64,000 nucleotides of DNA from Ctenosaura bakeri (GCA_948474755.1 CAOLHI010002123.1:744001-808000), one strand, 5' to 3'. Numbered from the stretch's first letter, positions 45,424-56,394 are shown. Numbers and translations are program-made. Notes: generated by a model from the sequence alone, not told the origin.

Positions 45424-45855
45424 TGTAGTAGTTTGAGCATTGGACTACAACTCTGAGGACCAGGCTTTGATTCCCTGTTTGGCCATGGAAACCAACTGGG
45501 TGACCAATGGATTCAAGCTGCAGGAAAGGAGATTCCACCTGAACCTCAGGAAGTACTTCCTGATGGTCAGAGCTGCCTGGCAGTGGAATCTGCTGCCTCA
45601 AAGGAGTGTGGTGGAGTCTCCTTCTTTGGAGGTTTTTAAGCAAAGGCTGGATGGCAATCTGTTGGGAATGCATTGATGTGTTTTCTTGCATAGCAGGGGG
45701 TTAGACTGGATGGCCCCTATGGTCTCTTCCAATTCTATGATTCTATGACCTTGGGTGTATCACACACTCTCAGCCCCAGAAAATCTTGTGATAGGTTCAC
45801 CTTAGCATCTCCATAAGTCAGAAATTACTTGAAGGCACACAACAGCAAAAGCAAT
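45424..45855 (+). mobile_element. tRNA-SINE, short subfamily, holding a CR1
   Basis: The head is at 45424-45505 (TAGTTTGAGCATTGGACTAC), the tail at 45748-45855 (TTGGGTGTATCACACACTCT, ACTTGAAGGCACACAACAGC). The break lies in GGGTGACC^TTGGG. Confidence 0.9.
45506..45747 (+). mobile_element. CR1 LINE 3' end inside the SINE
   Basis: Runs from AATGGATTCAAGCTGCAGGA to TTCTATGATTCTATGACC. TGACC occurs at both junctions. About 240 bases, close in sequence to the 44545 copy. Confidence 0.93.
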
Positions 45856-46245
45856 AAGCTACTGTTGCACTTTGAACTCAGTTTGCAGCAATGGAAGTAA
45901 AACTGAGGACAAAGGAGAAAAGTGATAGCTGGAGACAGATACTGGGACTTTTTGAAGCAGCTGAAAAAGTGGGAAGATAAGAGGATTATTCAGAACAAGA
46001 GGTTTAATTAGTATTGTCTCTGCCAAACTGGGATAGTTGGGAGTTGGAAAATGCTGCATCAGGGGTTCATAACATTCACTGTCTCAAAGCTGCTAAAAGG
46101 TACAGGATTTTTAGCTCTGGACATGAGTTGCCAATCTAAGGTGGGCTCAATAGTGGAAAATGTCCCAGGCTTGTTTCCCAGATTACTTGATGCCATACCT
46201 ATTTCTTTGTTGAGAAAAAATAAAATCTCCAAACATCACATGAGA

Positions 46246-46285
46246 AAGAGAGGGAAGGAGGGAGGGAGGGAGGGAGGGAGGGAGA
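46246..46285 (+). repeat. (GGGA)n microsatellite
   Basis: Seven or more GGGA units. Confidence 0.95.
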
Positions 46286-46289
46286 GAAG

Positions 46290-47460
46290 TATTATGTTTA
46301 GTTAATAATTTGTGAAGGCCTTTGGAGATGTTATATAAACACTAAATGGAAATATTTTGTTATTTTGCAAGTGGAAGGGAAGGCTTTGCCCCTCTGACTC
46401 TGATGGGAGGTGGGACATGTTAGTTGAAACCCTCCCAAGAAAGAGCTAGAAAAGTGGGTGGTAAACATTTCTTAGCTGATGTCAAATGCTTCTTTTTTTG
46501 AAAGTCAAATAATTGCAGGCTGGGCCGATCTTCTGTCAAGAGAATAGATCTACTTGTAGAGGGCCCAATATGTGAAACAGCTACCTTTTGAGAAATAACT
46601 ACATAAATAAATCAAAGAATTTGTACTGATTAAGGCAGTTGCTTCATGTGCTTCTGCATTCCCCTCTGAGTCCTGGCTCCCTGAGCCAATTGCATATTTT
46701 TAAAAAGTTTTCCTTTCTTTCTTTCGTCTCTCCCACTTCTGAAAGAACTCCAACCTTTACATGAACGTTGCTTTGTGGGTGCCTAATGAACTGCAAGGGC
46801 CAGGGCAGTTTACAGCTTCCCTAATTGGTTTTAAATTGTCACCCCCTTCCCTTCATGTCCCCAGTTCATAACATCTTTATGGAGTGTCCGCAATGAAAGC
46901 AAACTCTCTGGGGTCACCTCTCCTGAGGGTTACAAGAGGACCGCATTGCAACTGGTCAAGGGCTCCATTGTGGGATGAACAAACTGCTCAGCCGTCATCC
47001 CTTGTTCTCTGCCCCTCCTTTCTTCTGTCCACATGGTCAGCTTATGAAAGGGCTCTCATTGCCTTGCAATGGAAGGGCAGCAAGGAGGTGTTTGGCTTCT
47101 TCTAGATTAGACAGCAGTGTTAAATCTGGATTGCTCCTTCTTACTTTTCAGTGGATCTAAAACCAGAGTGATTGAGTCTGACATAATAGCCTCACTTCTG
47201 TTACATAGTCGTCATTTTTTTAAAAACCTAGTAAGATTGATCCTCAGGCTCTTCCTTCTTTACAGGCCCCAAATATCCATGAACCCTTATTTTTAGCATT
47301 ACAGCTGAGGTCAGTAGGTCAAGAGAGAGAGAAAGAGAATTTTACTGTATGTATCTTTGAGCGAAAGGAATCCTAAGGATGGGTTGTCAGTTCTGGATCA
47401 TATATAGACCAAAAATTGAGACCTAGAGGCAACACTTGGTGATGTCATGACGTCATGTCA
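46290..47460. other. Repeat-free unique sequence, no gene called
   Basis: About 1.1 kb without recognised transposons. 46640-47140 has balanced composition and could be a conserved noncoding stretch. Overlapping frames at 46884-47160 carry no known domain. Confidence 0.4.
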
Positions 47461-47462
47461 TG

Positions 47463-47556
47463 ATGCCAGCGTGGTCTAGAGGTTTGAGCATTGGATGATG
47501 ACCCAGAAGACCAGGGTTTGGTTCCCCACTTGGCCATGGAAACCCACTGGCACATA
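47463..47556 (+). mobile_element. tRNA-SINE head, cut off by a P half-copy
   Basis: CCAGCGTGGTCTAGAGGTTT to GAAACCCACTGGCACATA. The SINE tail is absent beyond the P half-copy. Confidence 0.88.
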
Positions 47557-47646
47557 GGCCATTTCCACACTACACTCTTATAGTGCGATTATTCCACTTT
47601 CAACAACCTATGGAATCCTGGGGTTTGCAGTTCCGGGAGGGGCCGG
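47557..47646. mobile_element. Half-copy of family P ending at the centre
   Basis: One arm, GGCCATTTCCACACTACACT to TTCCGGGAGGGGCCGGC. Both the other arm and the SINE continuation are missing. Confidence 0.9.
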
Positions 47647-47756
47647 CTACTATCTCCAGCCAGCTACAGGGATATTTCAGGATGATGGAAGCTCAGGATT
47701 GGGAAATGTGGTATTATTGTGGTAATGGATGATACTGAATCTGGATTCTTAGCACA

Positions 47757-47843
47757 TTGTTTCTCTTTCTTCCTCCCATTTTTCCTCTTTGTCCTCAGCT
47801 AACTTCAATTGCTGCAAACTGAATTCAAAGTGCAAAAGTAGTT
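47757..47843 (+). mobile_element. Family X fragment
   Basis: TGTTTCTCTTTCTTCCTCCC, CTCTTTGTCCTCAGCTAACT and TTCAAAGTGCAAAAGTA, then a Penelope-like remnant begins. Confidence 0.6.
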
Positions 47844-48110
47844 TGAAATGTTCTGCAACTGTTTTTGGGATAATACCATTTGTGTCCATATATCCTCTTG
47901 TGTAGAGACTATTAAGCTTGCCTAATGCAGAGTGTAGAGGGGAATTGCTGATATAAATCACATTGGAGGAAGAACGAAGAAATGCACCTCTGCATTTATT
48001 GGTCCCTATAATATTGCTCCCAGAATAGATGCAGGGACAGAGGTGGCATGTGGGTTTGTCCCTGTATCTCTGTCCATGTTATTTGCTCTGTGATAAGTGT
48101 GTGGCTGTTT
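47844..48110 (-). pseudogene. Penelope-like element fragment (lineage A)
   Basis: The minus strand reads CHLCPCIYSGSNIIG, then GAFLRSSSNVIYIS, and ends MDTNGIIPKTVAEHF. This parallels the 35 kb copy without its MITE. The middle of the GIY-YIG core is missing and the C-terminus is cut at the family X junction. Confidence 0.75.
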
Positions 48111-48239
48111 ACACTTAGAGGCTGTCTGTAGGCCAATAAAGACCTGCGACCTAGAGCTTGTGAGAGAGTTGTGTTATTCTCCAGAACTAGTTATAGCTTG
48201 CTGGTGATACATTTGAATGGTATCAGCTTTTGCAAAGCT

Positions 48240-49110
48240 AGCGGCTCTGAATGGTGTGTTTGGCATTACAGTGGGGATAGTTCAAAACAATGTATTATTG
48301 CTGGAAAAATCCTTCCCCCTGCTCCATGAAGACTGCAGTTAAACTTGGAGGAAAGAGGAAAGATGGTGTGGAGGATGGGTTTGACAGAGACATCATCATC
48401 TTTCTTGTTAATAAAAAAAATCCCAGTGCTTTGACCCTGCAACCTCTGGTTCCACTGCAGGGCTATTTGCACGACCCTTCTTTGCTATGAATGCTGCAGC
48501 AGCTAGATGTCTGATGCCTCACTTGCTTGTGACATTTCACCCCTAGGCAGCCATTGGTCCAAGAAGGCCGATGATGAAGAAGAAGATGTTGCCCAGCAAT
48601 GACAAATCTGTAGTCATCTAGTCTTTCTCAATGACCTGAATGTACTCGAGTGCAGCGGTTGCTAAGCAACTACAAGGTATGCTCTTCTTCGCAGAGACTC
48701 AGCAAAATAGCCTTGTAGCAGAAGCCAAAGTCTTGGTAGCGATGCTTGGACGCTATTCATTGTTGGCTTTGTGGAACAAAATTAGCATGCCCAGCCAGCC
48801 ATTTCCTCCATGAGAGCATCAAAGGAAATACTTCCTGGCACATTGTTCTGACTGCCAACTTCCTCACACTCTACGCCCAAACGGCAGAGTTTCATCAGAG
48901 GAAAGGATCTTCCCTCCATCAAGATCGTGTCCTTGGCTGTCACAGCAAGGACTGCAGTTGGACAAAACTCTTCATTGAAATACTTGAAGGAAAGACGGGA
49001 GACGGATTGAAAGGGAAGGGCACTTAAATAAGCCTGTGTAATCCTGGAATAGGTGAATGTATCCCATTGGAGATATCAGAAGGAATTTCTCATAGAGGTT
49101 CTCAACCAGA
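48240..49110. other. Unique sequence with an RFX-type palindrome
   Basis: GTTGCTAAGCAAC at 48658-48670 is a 6-1-6 palindrome like an RFX X-box. A 93-residue frame at 48746-49027 has no known domain. Confidence 0.4.
48658..48670. promoter_or_regulatory. RFX X-box-like palindrome
   Basis: GTTGCT-A-AGCAAC. X-boxes are bound by RFX factors near ciliary and other genes. No promoter or gene is visible next to it. Confidence 0.25.
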
Positions 49111-49199
49111 ATTTTGGAGTACCATCTCCTGGAAATCCCAGCCAGTATGGTCAATGGTCAGGCATTCTAGAACACTAAAGTATACGAAGGGCCAAAGCT

Positions 49200-49945
49200 T
49201 CAGAACCCCTGATTTATTGGATAATTAATAAAGTGTGATGATTTACTAGGAGATGATGATTAAACAGAAAGCAAAAACATGCAAGCAGCAACCACCATAG
49301 TTTTCTGCAGGAAAGTGGAAAGATTTATGTTACAGGCACCAGTGCACAGCTGATTGTAGGTTCAAATCCTTCCTGTTCCTGATGATCAGGGTAAATGTAT
49401 TTGAAATACTGATTACTTGTATTCTGTCAAGGCACATTTAGCATGTGAAAGTCTGAAACCATTTATTACGTGTGTAATTTTTTCCCCTTTCTCCCCTGCC
49501 TCCACAATTCAAAATTCAGCTCTTGCCATGAACTTTTGCTACACGTGTCATTTTTGTCTTTCAGCTTCTTCTCCTTCCATATCAGAAGAATAAAACTGAT
49601 CTGCCTGGCAAATTTGTTGTGAGTGACCAAGATTGTCAATGTAAAGCACTTTGGTCTGGCTGCCAGCCTAGAGTTTGCCTCTGCCTTTCCATATTCAGTA
49701 TTCAATACTCAATACCATATTCAATTCAGTATTGCCCATTACAAATCTGCCATATGGATCCTAGAAACATAGGGATTCAAAGTATTTCCACCTCCCACTT
49801 TAATCACTCTTACTATGTCTTCATCACCAAATTATCTAGGAGGAAGATGATGATCATGATGCTGATGGTGGTGATCAGGGAAGAGGAGGAGAGAAAGTGC
49901 TTATATTTTCTCATTGCACCAGAACTTGGACAGCCAAAAAAGACA
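49200..49945. other. No gene recognised
   Basis: Unique, AT-rich sequence with a TTCAGTATTCAATACTCAAT patch near 49695. Confidence 0.45.
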
Positions 49946-49949
49946 GATA

Positions 49950-50256
49950 AATAGGTCCTAGAGCATATCAAGCCCAAACTCTCTCTAGAAGCAAAATGAC
50001 CAAACGGAGGCTGCCATACTTTGGACATATCATGAGATGACATGGCCCATTAGAAAAGACGATAATTCTTGGTAAGGTGGAAGGCAGTAGGAAAATTGGA
50101 AGACGGCATTGCAAATGGATGGACTCTATTGAGAAAGCCATGGTGCCGTATTTGCAAGAACTGTGCAGGGCAGTTGTTGAGTCTTGGGGAGATCTCTCAT
50201 TCAGACGGTTGCCATAAATCAGAGATGACTTGAAGGCAATTAACAGCAATATGTAT
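49950..50256 (+). mobile_element. LINE 3' end (LINE2/RTE-like)
   Basis: Contains AAAATGACCAAACGGAGGCT followed by CTTTGGACATATCATGAGA (a TKxRxxYFGHIM-like stretch). It ends GCCATAAATCAGAGATGACT then TGAAGGCAATTAACAGC. That tail resembles the SINE tails. Confidence 0.65.
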
Positions 50257-50330
50257 GTATGTGTGCATACATGCATGCATCTGTCTGTCTCTATCTCTAT
50301 AGCTCTGTCTCTATCTTATCTATATCTGTT
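50257..50330 (+). repeat. Compound ATGT/GCAT/CTGT/CTAT microsatellite
   Basis: Short tetranucleotide runs following the LINE tail. Confidence 0.8.
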
Positions 50331-50815
50331 GTTAAAACTCTCCCTTATGAGGCATCCTTCCAGTCCTTAATTGTTACCAGGACAATGACCTCAAGGCAAC
50401 CATTTTTAATTAACTTTCAACAAATTTCATGAAATGAGTTTCTCTGGCAAATTGCTCACCATGCCTCTAAGGCACGTAGCTGTCTTTGCAGAGCCCATCT
50501 CCCCCCGCCAGATAATATGGTCTGGATAAGAGGGTGTGGATGGGAATGAAAGATGGTCCTCCAACAGCACAGCTTCCATCTCTCTTCTTGGCTCTGTGTG
50601 TCATGTAACAGAGCAAAGATCCCAAAGCACCACCCCAGGAGTAAGGCGCACTCTGAAAAAGCAAGGCCACTTCCACATTAGACTGTTATAGAATTTAGAA
50701 GAAGTAACATGCTTCAGTCTTCAGTACCTCCCTGGCTGAGACTGACTTAAGTAAGAAACCAAGTAGCCAACATTAAGAAATACAAAACTTTACTAATTGC
50801 TATTAGAATGCAGAT
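50331..50815. other. No gene; small family P fragment
   Basis: A P terminus (GGCCACTTCCACATTAGACT) lies at 50665-50691. No coding evidence. Confidence 0.5.
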
Positions 50816-50818
50816 ACA

Positions 50819-51003
50819 GGCCATTTCCACCCTACACTGTTATAGTGCTATTATTCCACTTCTAACATCCTATGGAATCCTGGGGTTTGTAGTTTAGGGA
50901 GGAGAAGTTAGAATTCTCAGCCAGAGAGCTCTTTGGCCTCAGTAAACTACAAACCCAAGAATTCCACAGGATGTCGAAAGTGGAATACAGGGAAGAAATG
51001 GCC
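50819..51003. mobile_element. Family P, long-centre subfamily, intact TSD
   Basis: ACA flanks both ends (50816-50818 and 51004-51006). The right arm has lost its ATAGCGCTATAACAGTCTAG portion (GGAATACAGGGAAGAAATGG). Confidence 0.94.
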
Positions 51004-51236
51004 ACAGTTGAAGTGTCTACATCTTAATGAAAAGATTAGGTAAAAGAAAGAGCTCTAGTGAGCTTAAAATTTTAACTCATCATCTTGAAGCTGAGAATAA
51101 AGAAAAAAGGAGAGCAAAAAGCAAAGAGGTAAAGAGGAAGTAGGGGAGTTTTAATATGACCCTGGAAGTTTTTCAGGTCACATGGTCTGATTGCTTAGAT
51201 ACACAAAGTATTTATGACCATGTATTGCAATAGATG

Positions 51237-51440
51237 AGCCGGCATAGTGTAGTGATTTGAACCTCATACTAAGCCCTGGAGATCAGGGTTCGATTCCACA
51301 TTCAGACATGGAAACCCATTGAGTGACCTTGGGCATGTCACACACTTTCAGCCCCCTCAAAAACCCTGTGATAAGTTCACCTTAGGGTTGCCATAAGTTG
51401 GAAATGATTTGAAGGCATATAACAACAACAAAAATTGCAA
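51237..51440 (+). mobile_element. tRNA-SINE, short subfamily
   Basis: The B box GGTTCGATTCC is perfect. It then goes directly from CACTTTCAGCCCCCTCAAAA to CCCTGTGATAAGTTCACC, lacking the GAGGAAGGCAAAGGC block. Confidence 0.92.
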
Positions 51441-52005
51441 TAGATAGAAAAGCAAATGGGAAAAGGTAAAAAATGCAGAATGAGTGCAGGCATGCAGAAG
51501 GCTCTATACTATCTAAAATCTCTAATTGCTATAATAACAATGAAAGGATGGGTGAAGGAAAATGCTTGATTTTCCAACATGATTTCTAAGACCTCCTTTC
51601 AGCTCTATTATTCTTTTGACTGTTGCCTTTTTGCCTCATTGCAGAGGTTCTTGGAAACATCTTACTAGTCGCACAATATTGATAAACCCATGACTCTCTG
51701 CCAACAAACATTTTCAGTGTACACATTTGAAGGACCAGCTCACATATTTAGTGTGAATGTATGAAATCTGACCCACTCTCCTCAAGCAGACAGAACAGTC
51801 TAAGTGTGTGAGAAAGAGTCAGCGTACATGCACACACATGTGAACACTCACACGGATTGAAATCCATTCCTCTGTAGTACGTAGTATGCTGGTGCATTTT
51901 TCTTACATGGAATTCACTGCTCACTTCTGTATAGTCAGTTATTTCTGGTTGATGCTAATAGACAATGGATAACATCCCTATTTAATCTGTGTCCCCCTCT
52001 CTCTA
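51441..52005. other. No gene recognised
   Basis: Unique sequence. Confidence 0.45.
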
Positions 52006-52006
52006 G

Positions 52007-52243
52007 GCCTAAATACTGTAAAGGCACCACATCCTGTCTGACCTTGGAAGCGAAGAAGGGTCCACTGATTAATACTTGGATGTAAGACCACCAACAAATA
52101 CCAGGTGCTGTAGGCTATATTTCAGAGGAAGGAGTTGGCAGAACCACATCTGAGTATTCCTTGCCTAAGGAAACCCTATGAGATTTATTGGGTCATCATA
52201 AGTCAACAGGGGACCTGAAGGCACATACTATATATACACACAC
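52007..52243 (+). mobile_element. 5S-derived SINE, full length
   Basis: GGCCTAAATACTGTAAAGGC, TGTCTGACCTTGGAAGCGAA, ACTTGGATGTAAGACCACCA, GTGCTGTAGGCTATATTTCA and the tail GGGGACCTGAAGGCACATAC. The best 5S head in the window. Confidence 0.92.
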
Positions 52244-52244
52244 T

Positions 52245-52760
52245 CTCTCTCTTGCTGCAACAGATTTACATTGCTATCCCTGTAAATATTACTCCTCTCC
52301 TTTTGCAGACTCCAAATTTAGCTCCTGCAGAAGCAAGCTGCCACTATTTGTCTCAGAGCTATGATAAAAAGCTATTTAGGAAATATTCCAGAGTTTCCGT
52401 GGGAGATGACACCAAACATCTGCTCTTTCATCCCTCAAGCAAGTTGTTAGTTTAGGTGGAGCACTTGAGATCTAGAGGTGGCCCAAAGGTAGAGGAGTAT
52501 GAGGTGGCAGAGTTCTGCAATGATAAGAAATGGACAGAACCACTTCTTACTCTGTGTGTGTCAGGGAGAACTTTTAATGTTTAAGGACTTGCTCCTAATG
52601 TAGAACAAAACGCCCTTCATATAGTAAACAAGAACATCAAGAAGAAAGTTTTTGATTGGTTTATCCTTGATAGGCTAGATTTTTTTAATTTGGTGGGCTT
52701 TTTTGTTACTTTGTTATTAAGGAAGTAAAATCTATCACTTCTATTCTCTCAGGAATGAGG
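52245..52760. other. No gene recognised
   Basis: A 67-residue frame at 52252-52455 has no known domain. Confidence 0.45.
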
Positions 52761-52961
52761 GATCTGCAGCTCTCCAGATGTGATCGCATTATAGTTCCTA
52801 TCATCCCTACCTCATGTTGGCTAGGACATGGAGAAGATAGTTTCCAAATGGCTTATTCCTGATGTGCTATATTTTGGATTTTGGGTTTTGTTCTTACTAC
52901 TTTGTTAATGAGAGGAGGAATTAAAATCTTTTACTTTTATTCTATTTCCTCAGGAAGGGGA

Positions 52962-53080
52962 CATCTGCAGCTCTTTAGATATGATTGGACTACACTTCCC
53001 ATCATTCCTGCTAATTGGTCATGCTGGCTGAGAACTGGGAGTTGGAAGCCAAGGACATCTGGAGCACCACATGTTCCTAA
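52962..53080. repeat. CATCTGG element, degraded; second copy at 52765-52830
   Basis: CTCTTTAGATATGATTGGAC, ACACTTCCCATCATTCCTGC and GAGTTGGAAGCCAAGGACAT match the arms of the 16480 element. Confidence 0.55.
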
Positions 53081-53094
53081 CCCTCGGTCAACCT

Positions 53095-54250
53095 GCTCTC
53101 TCAGTTTCTCAAGTAGTGTCAGGTCATGAGACTTCCCTAGGCTTGCTGACCTACATGTGTAGTTGCATATGCAGACATGTGTATGTATAGTTACCTACAA
53201 ATACCTATATGGGTAGTATTGCTACAATGTATCCATGGTAATTGCTAACCGTTACAACAATGTATCTTCTGAGGGGAAAGAGGTTGAGGGAGTTTAAAGG
53301 GGAAAAATTAGAGTGAAGGATGTTATGAGAACAAAGTGGTGCTAATATAATGAAAAGGACTAGTAAATGGATCAACATCTGTTCAGGATTAAGGAAATCT
53401 GAAAAAGGCACCAGCTTGGGAAAGAAGAGCCAACACTGTACTAACCAATGGAAGCGTAGTGCTTGAGAATTTGTATCAGTTGCTTGTAAAAGCATATGGT
53501 GGCCATAGAAATTAGTTTCGGCAACTTCCGTGGAAGTGTGCTGTTGGTGCCCAAGTTCTCCCAGTGAATGTTTTGGGAATTAGAATTTCCCAGAGTGTTA
53601 GCCCTATAGGGAAATTCTATGAAAGCTAAAACTACAAGGAATCAACCTCTAGCAGAGTAGCAGAAAAAGCATGCTCAAATTTCTGTGTGGCTTTTCTGAT
53701 CTGAGACTGACTAGAAACAAAACAAATACAGGCAGTTTCAGGTTACAAACTTAGAAAAATTTACTAATGGCTTCTATATTTATATATGCATTGGGGAACC
53801 TACATCCTAACTAGCTAATTAATAGTAATAAATTCTTTCTTAACTCACAATCTTCTGATGGAAATGCCAAGCATGGTCAGAGAAGAGGAAGCAAAAAAAT
53901 GGAGAAGAATAGAGAGATCTATGGGAAGGAGGCTCTTTCTTTTATAAGACTGATGACCTAAGCAACAATCCTGAATCACATGATCTGACCACCTGAACAC
54001 CAAAGGTATTTATGATCATGCAATTAAATAACACAAAGGCAAATGCTTTAGCATGCAAAAGAGAAAGGAAGCTCTATGCTAACTTGCTCTAAGAACAAGG
54101 GGGGGAATGCTGGAATTCTTCCAACAGAATAAACTACTGTTAATTTCATAGTGTGTTCTTTGGAATGCAGGTTATCCAGTACATGGCAAGTAATTTGAGT
54201 TGAAAATGTACAGACATGAGGAACCCCAGTAATCACTCACTGATTGCTAA
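53095..54250. other. No gene recognised
   Basis: Unique sequence. Parts of 53690-54060 recur loosely at 56530-56960 (CATCTGATCACCTGA-type phrases followed by AAAGGTATTTATGATCATGC), so an unnamed dispersed repeat runs through both. Confidence 0.4.
53700..54130 (+). repeat. Unnamed repeat shared with 56530-57000
   Basis: Shared in order: AATACAGGCAGTTTCAGG / AATGCAGGCAGCTTTGAA, TTACTAATGGCTT, TTAACTCACMATC, CATGATCTGACCACCTGA and AAAGGTATTTATGATCATGC. A related piece occurs at 50700-50800 and 51010-51230. It may be an LTR or other element. Confidence 0.5.
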
Positions 54251-54254
54251 AAAT

Positions 54255-54655
54255 ATGACTCTGAAGACAACTTCTGAATCCCCACTCAGCCATAGAAACC
54301 TACTGGTTGACCTTGAGCAAATCACATTCTTTCAGCCTCAGAGAAAGGTAAGGGCAAACCCCCTCTGAACAACTTTTTCTAGAAAGACTCTGTGAATCAT
54401 TGTCCTTCTTGTGTGCCTTGAAGTCACTTCTGACTTATGGCAACCCTAAGATGAACCTATCATGGGATTTTTCTGGGGCTGAGAGTGTGTGATGTATCCA
54501 AGGTCCCCCAGTGGGTTTCCAGGGCTGAATGAGGAATCAGATCCCAGTCTCCTGGCTCACAGTCCGGTACTCAAACCACTAGACCACACTGGCTCTCAAA
54601 ATTTACCTTAGGGTCACCATAAGTTGAAAACGACTTGAAGGTACCACAACAAAGT
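54255..54655 (+). mobile_element. tRNA-SINE split by a second, reversed SINE
   Basis: The forward copy at 54255-54401 (CTGAATCCCCACTCAGCC ... AAAGACTCTGTGAATCA) resumes at 54599-54655 (TTACCTTAGGGTCACCATAA ... GACTTGAAGGTACC). Confidence 0.88.
54402..54598 (-). mobile_element. tRNA-SINE nested in another SINE
   Basis: Reverse short-subfamily copy, TTGTGTGCCTTGAAGTCACT to CAAACCACTAGACCACACTG. Confidence 0.92.
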
Positions 54656-54659
54656 GCAA

Positions 54660-55060
54660 TATTTATGCTGAATTAGGTGGCAGAATTTTTGATTACCCCA
54701 TCTGAGTCTACAAAGAGGTTCCCTGCCCTTTAAATATCCCTTTTCAAAATCTTTCAAGAAATCCCAGCCTGCCCTAGGAGATAAGGGCTGATCTTTTTTT
54801 CAAAGCGTTTTTCTTTTGCCTTAATTTCTCCTTAGCATTTATCCAAAGATCGTTCAAAATAGGCGCTTAGACACACTTAAAATTGAAAGTGGCAGAGCCC
54901 AAAATTCTCCTCTGCTTTGGCGCTTTCCTTCTGCTTCACCAGTGGAACTTACTGAATGGAAAGGTGGACCTGCTCGTTTTCTCTCTTGGCTTTGTCTTCA
55001 GGAAATCAGCAGCCCTGACGGTCCAGGTTTTAGCAGAGAGAGAAGTGTGTGTGTATGTGT
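54660..55060. other. No gene recognised
   Basis: Unique sequence. Confidence 0.45.
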
Positions 55061-55061
55061 A

Positions 55062-55255
55062 GATGTTAAAGTCTTCTGTCGCCTCATGGTCACCAAAGAA
55101 TTTCATAGGGTTTTCTTAGGCGAGGAATATTCAAAAGTATTCCTCTGAAATACAGCCTGCAGCCTATAGCCTAGACCATCCAGTACTAAGTAGGGCTGGC
55201 CCTGCTTAACATTCAAGATCAGAGGGGATCACCTGTCTTTGGTGGATTTAGAGCC
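55062..55255 (-). mobile_element. 5S-derived SINE
   Basis: Reverse copy: GAATTTCATAGGGTTTTCTT, CTCTGAAATACAGCCTGCAG, AGTAGGGCTGGCCCTGCTTA and CAAGATCAGAGGGGATCACC. Part of the C-box region is missing. Confidence 0.87.
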
Positions 55256-55321
55256 CAGAACAAGAAAGGGGAGAAGGTTCTGTTACTGCAGTGTTGTCCT
55301 TTTGACTCGCATCTCCTTTAA

Positions 55322-55405
55322 AAGTCCACACCAGGGACTGAACCGGAGAACCTTTCAATGTGCAGATTATGTGCTCCTGAGTCTGGAGGTTCCATTGGGC
55401 TATGA
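55322..55405 (-). pseudogene. tRNA-like relic
   Basis: The minus strand shows TAGCCCAATGG (A-box-like) and, 50 bases on, GGTTCAGTCCC (B-box-like), about tRNA-sized. The cloverleaf stems pair poorly. It could be an old SINE head. Confidence 0.3.
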
Positions 55406-55985
55406 TGGTTAACAGCTGCTGCTAAGCTAGGCAGATGCTTCTCTCTGACTTGATCCGTAAATATGGTTCTTTTTAGGGTAGCCAGTTTGAAAACTGGAGA
55501 TGGCTTCAATAATTTTTAGGGTTGGGCAGAAGAGGGAATTTCAGCTGGTGTTGCTTGCTATCTTGGTTGCAGGACAAGCAGTATCTGCGAAACCCCCTCT
55601 TCTGCACAACCTTTGAAGGTACAGGAGCCCTCTCCAGTTTTCAGACTGGCAACTCTGTGGATCCTCTCTTTTTACTATTGTCAGGTTTTCAAAATAGCAA
55701 TAAGGGGCAGTGGAAATTCATGGCATGCAGGGTTGACCATCAGGAAGCAGTTGTGAACAAGTTTGTATTCCACCTAAATCTCAGATAAAAGTGAGCATTT
55801 TTGTTAGGCTAGCTGTGTGTCCTTCTGTAAAATTAACACCTCTCCACATTCATAAAATACACGATGCACACACTTTTCCCTTTATGGTAAAAATGATAAA
55901 TGTGCCCGCACTCCAAAATATGGAAACTTGGGGCGTCTCATTCAGTTTGTATAATAAGCCTTCCAGTTCTATGTGGATTGTGTCC

Positions 55986-56392
55986 AGAGAAGGATGACCA
56001 AACCCTCTGAGGAAGCACTTGGGGGCTGGGAATGTTTAGCTTAGGGAGGGGAAGACGGAGAGGTGACATGATAGCCACCTTTAAATCTCTTTGAGGCTTG
56101 TCATTTAGAAGATGGAGCCAGCTTGTTTCCTGCTGCTCCATAAACTAGTGCATGATTCAGTGGATTCAAATTACAAGAGAAGAAATTCCACCTAAACGTG
56201 AGGAACATTTTGACTCCAAGAGCTGTTCAGTAGCAGAATAGATTGCCTTGGATTGTTGGTGGACTCTTTGCTATAATCTTTGGAAGTCTTTCAAGAGAGG
56301 TTAGATGGACCTCTTCGAGGAGTATGCCTCCATGACAGGAGTTGGATAAGATGGCCCTTGTCCCGCCTTCCAGTGCTATGATTCTACAGGAC
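55986..56392 (+). mobile_element. CR1 LINE 3' end
   Basis: GGGAGGGGAAGACGGAGAGG, TGGATTCAAATTACAAGAGA, TTCCACCTAAACGTGAGGAA and CCAGTGCTATGATTCTA. Older and more divergent than the 44-45 kb copies. Confidence 0.87.
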
Positions 56393-56394
56393 AA

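Larger units (their letters stand above)
45212..46045 (-). mobile_element. Family X DNA element holding a SINE
   Basis: Outer pieces at 45212-45423 (ATACCCTTCAACATTTCACA ... CCACTGAGTTAATTGAG) and 45856-46045 (TGCACTTTGAACTCAGTTTG ... GGGATAGTTGGGAG) form one reverse X copy. Confidence 0.7.

Noticed and set aside
48110..48210. Possible LTR end around CCAATAAAGACC
   Set aside because: No TG...CA boundaries or target duplication could be placed.
52007..52130. Possible 5S rRNA gene
   Set aside because: The 5S-like head continues into a SINE body and tail and recurs in other copies, so it is a SINE.
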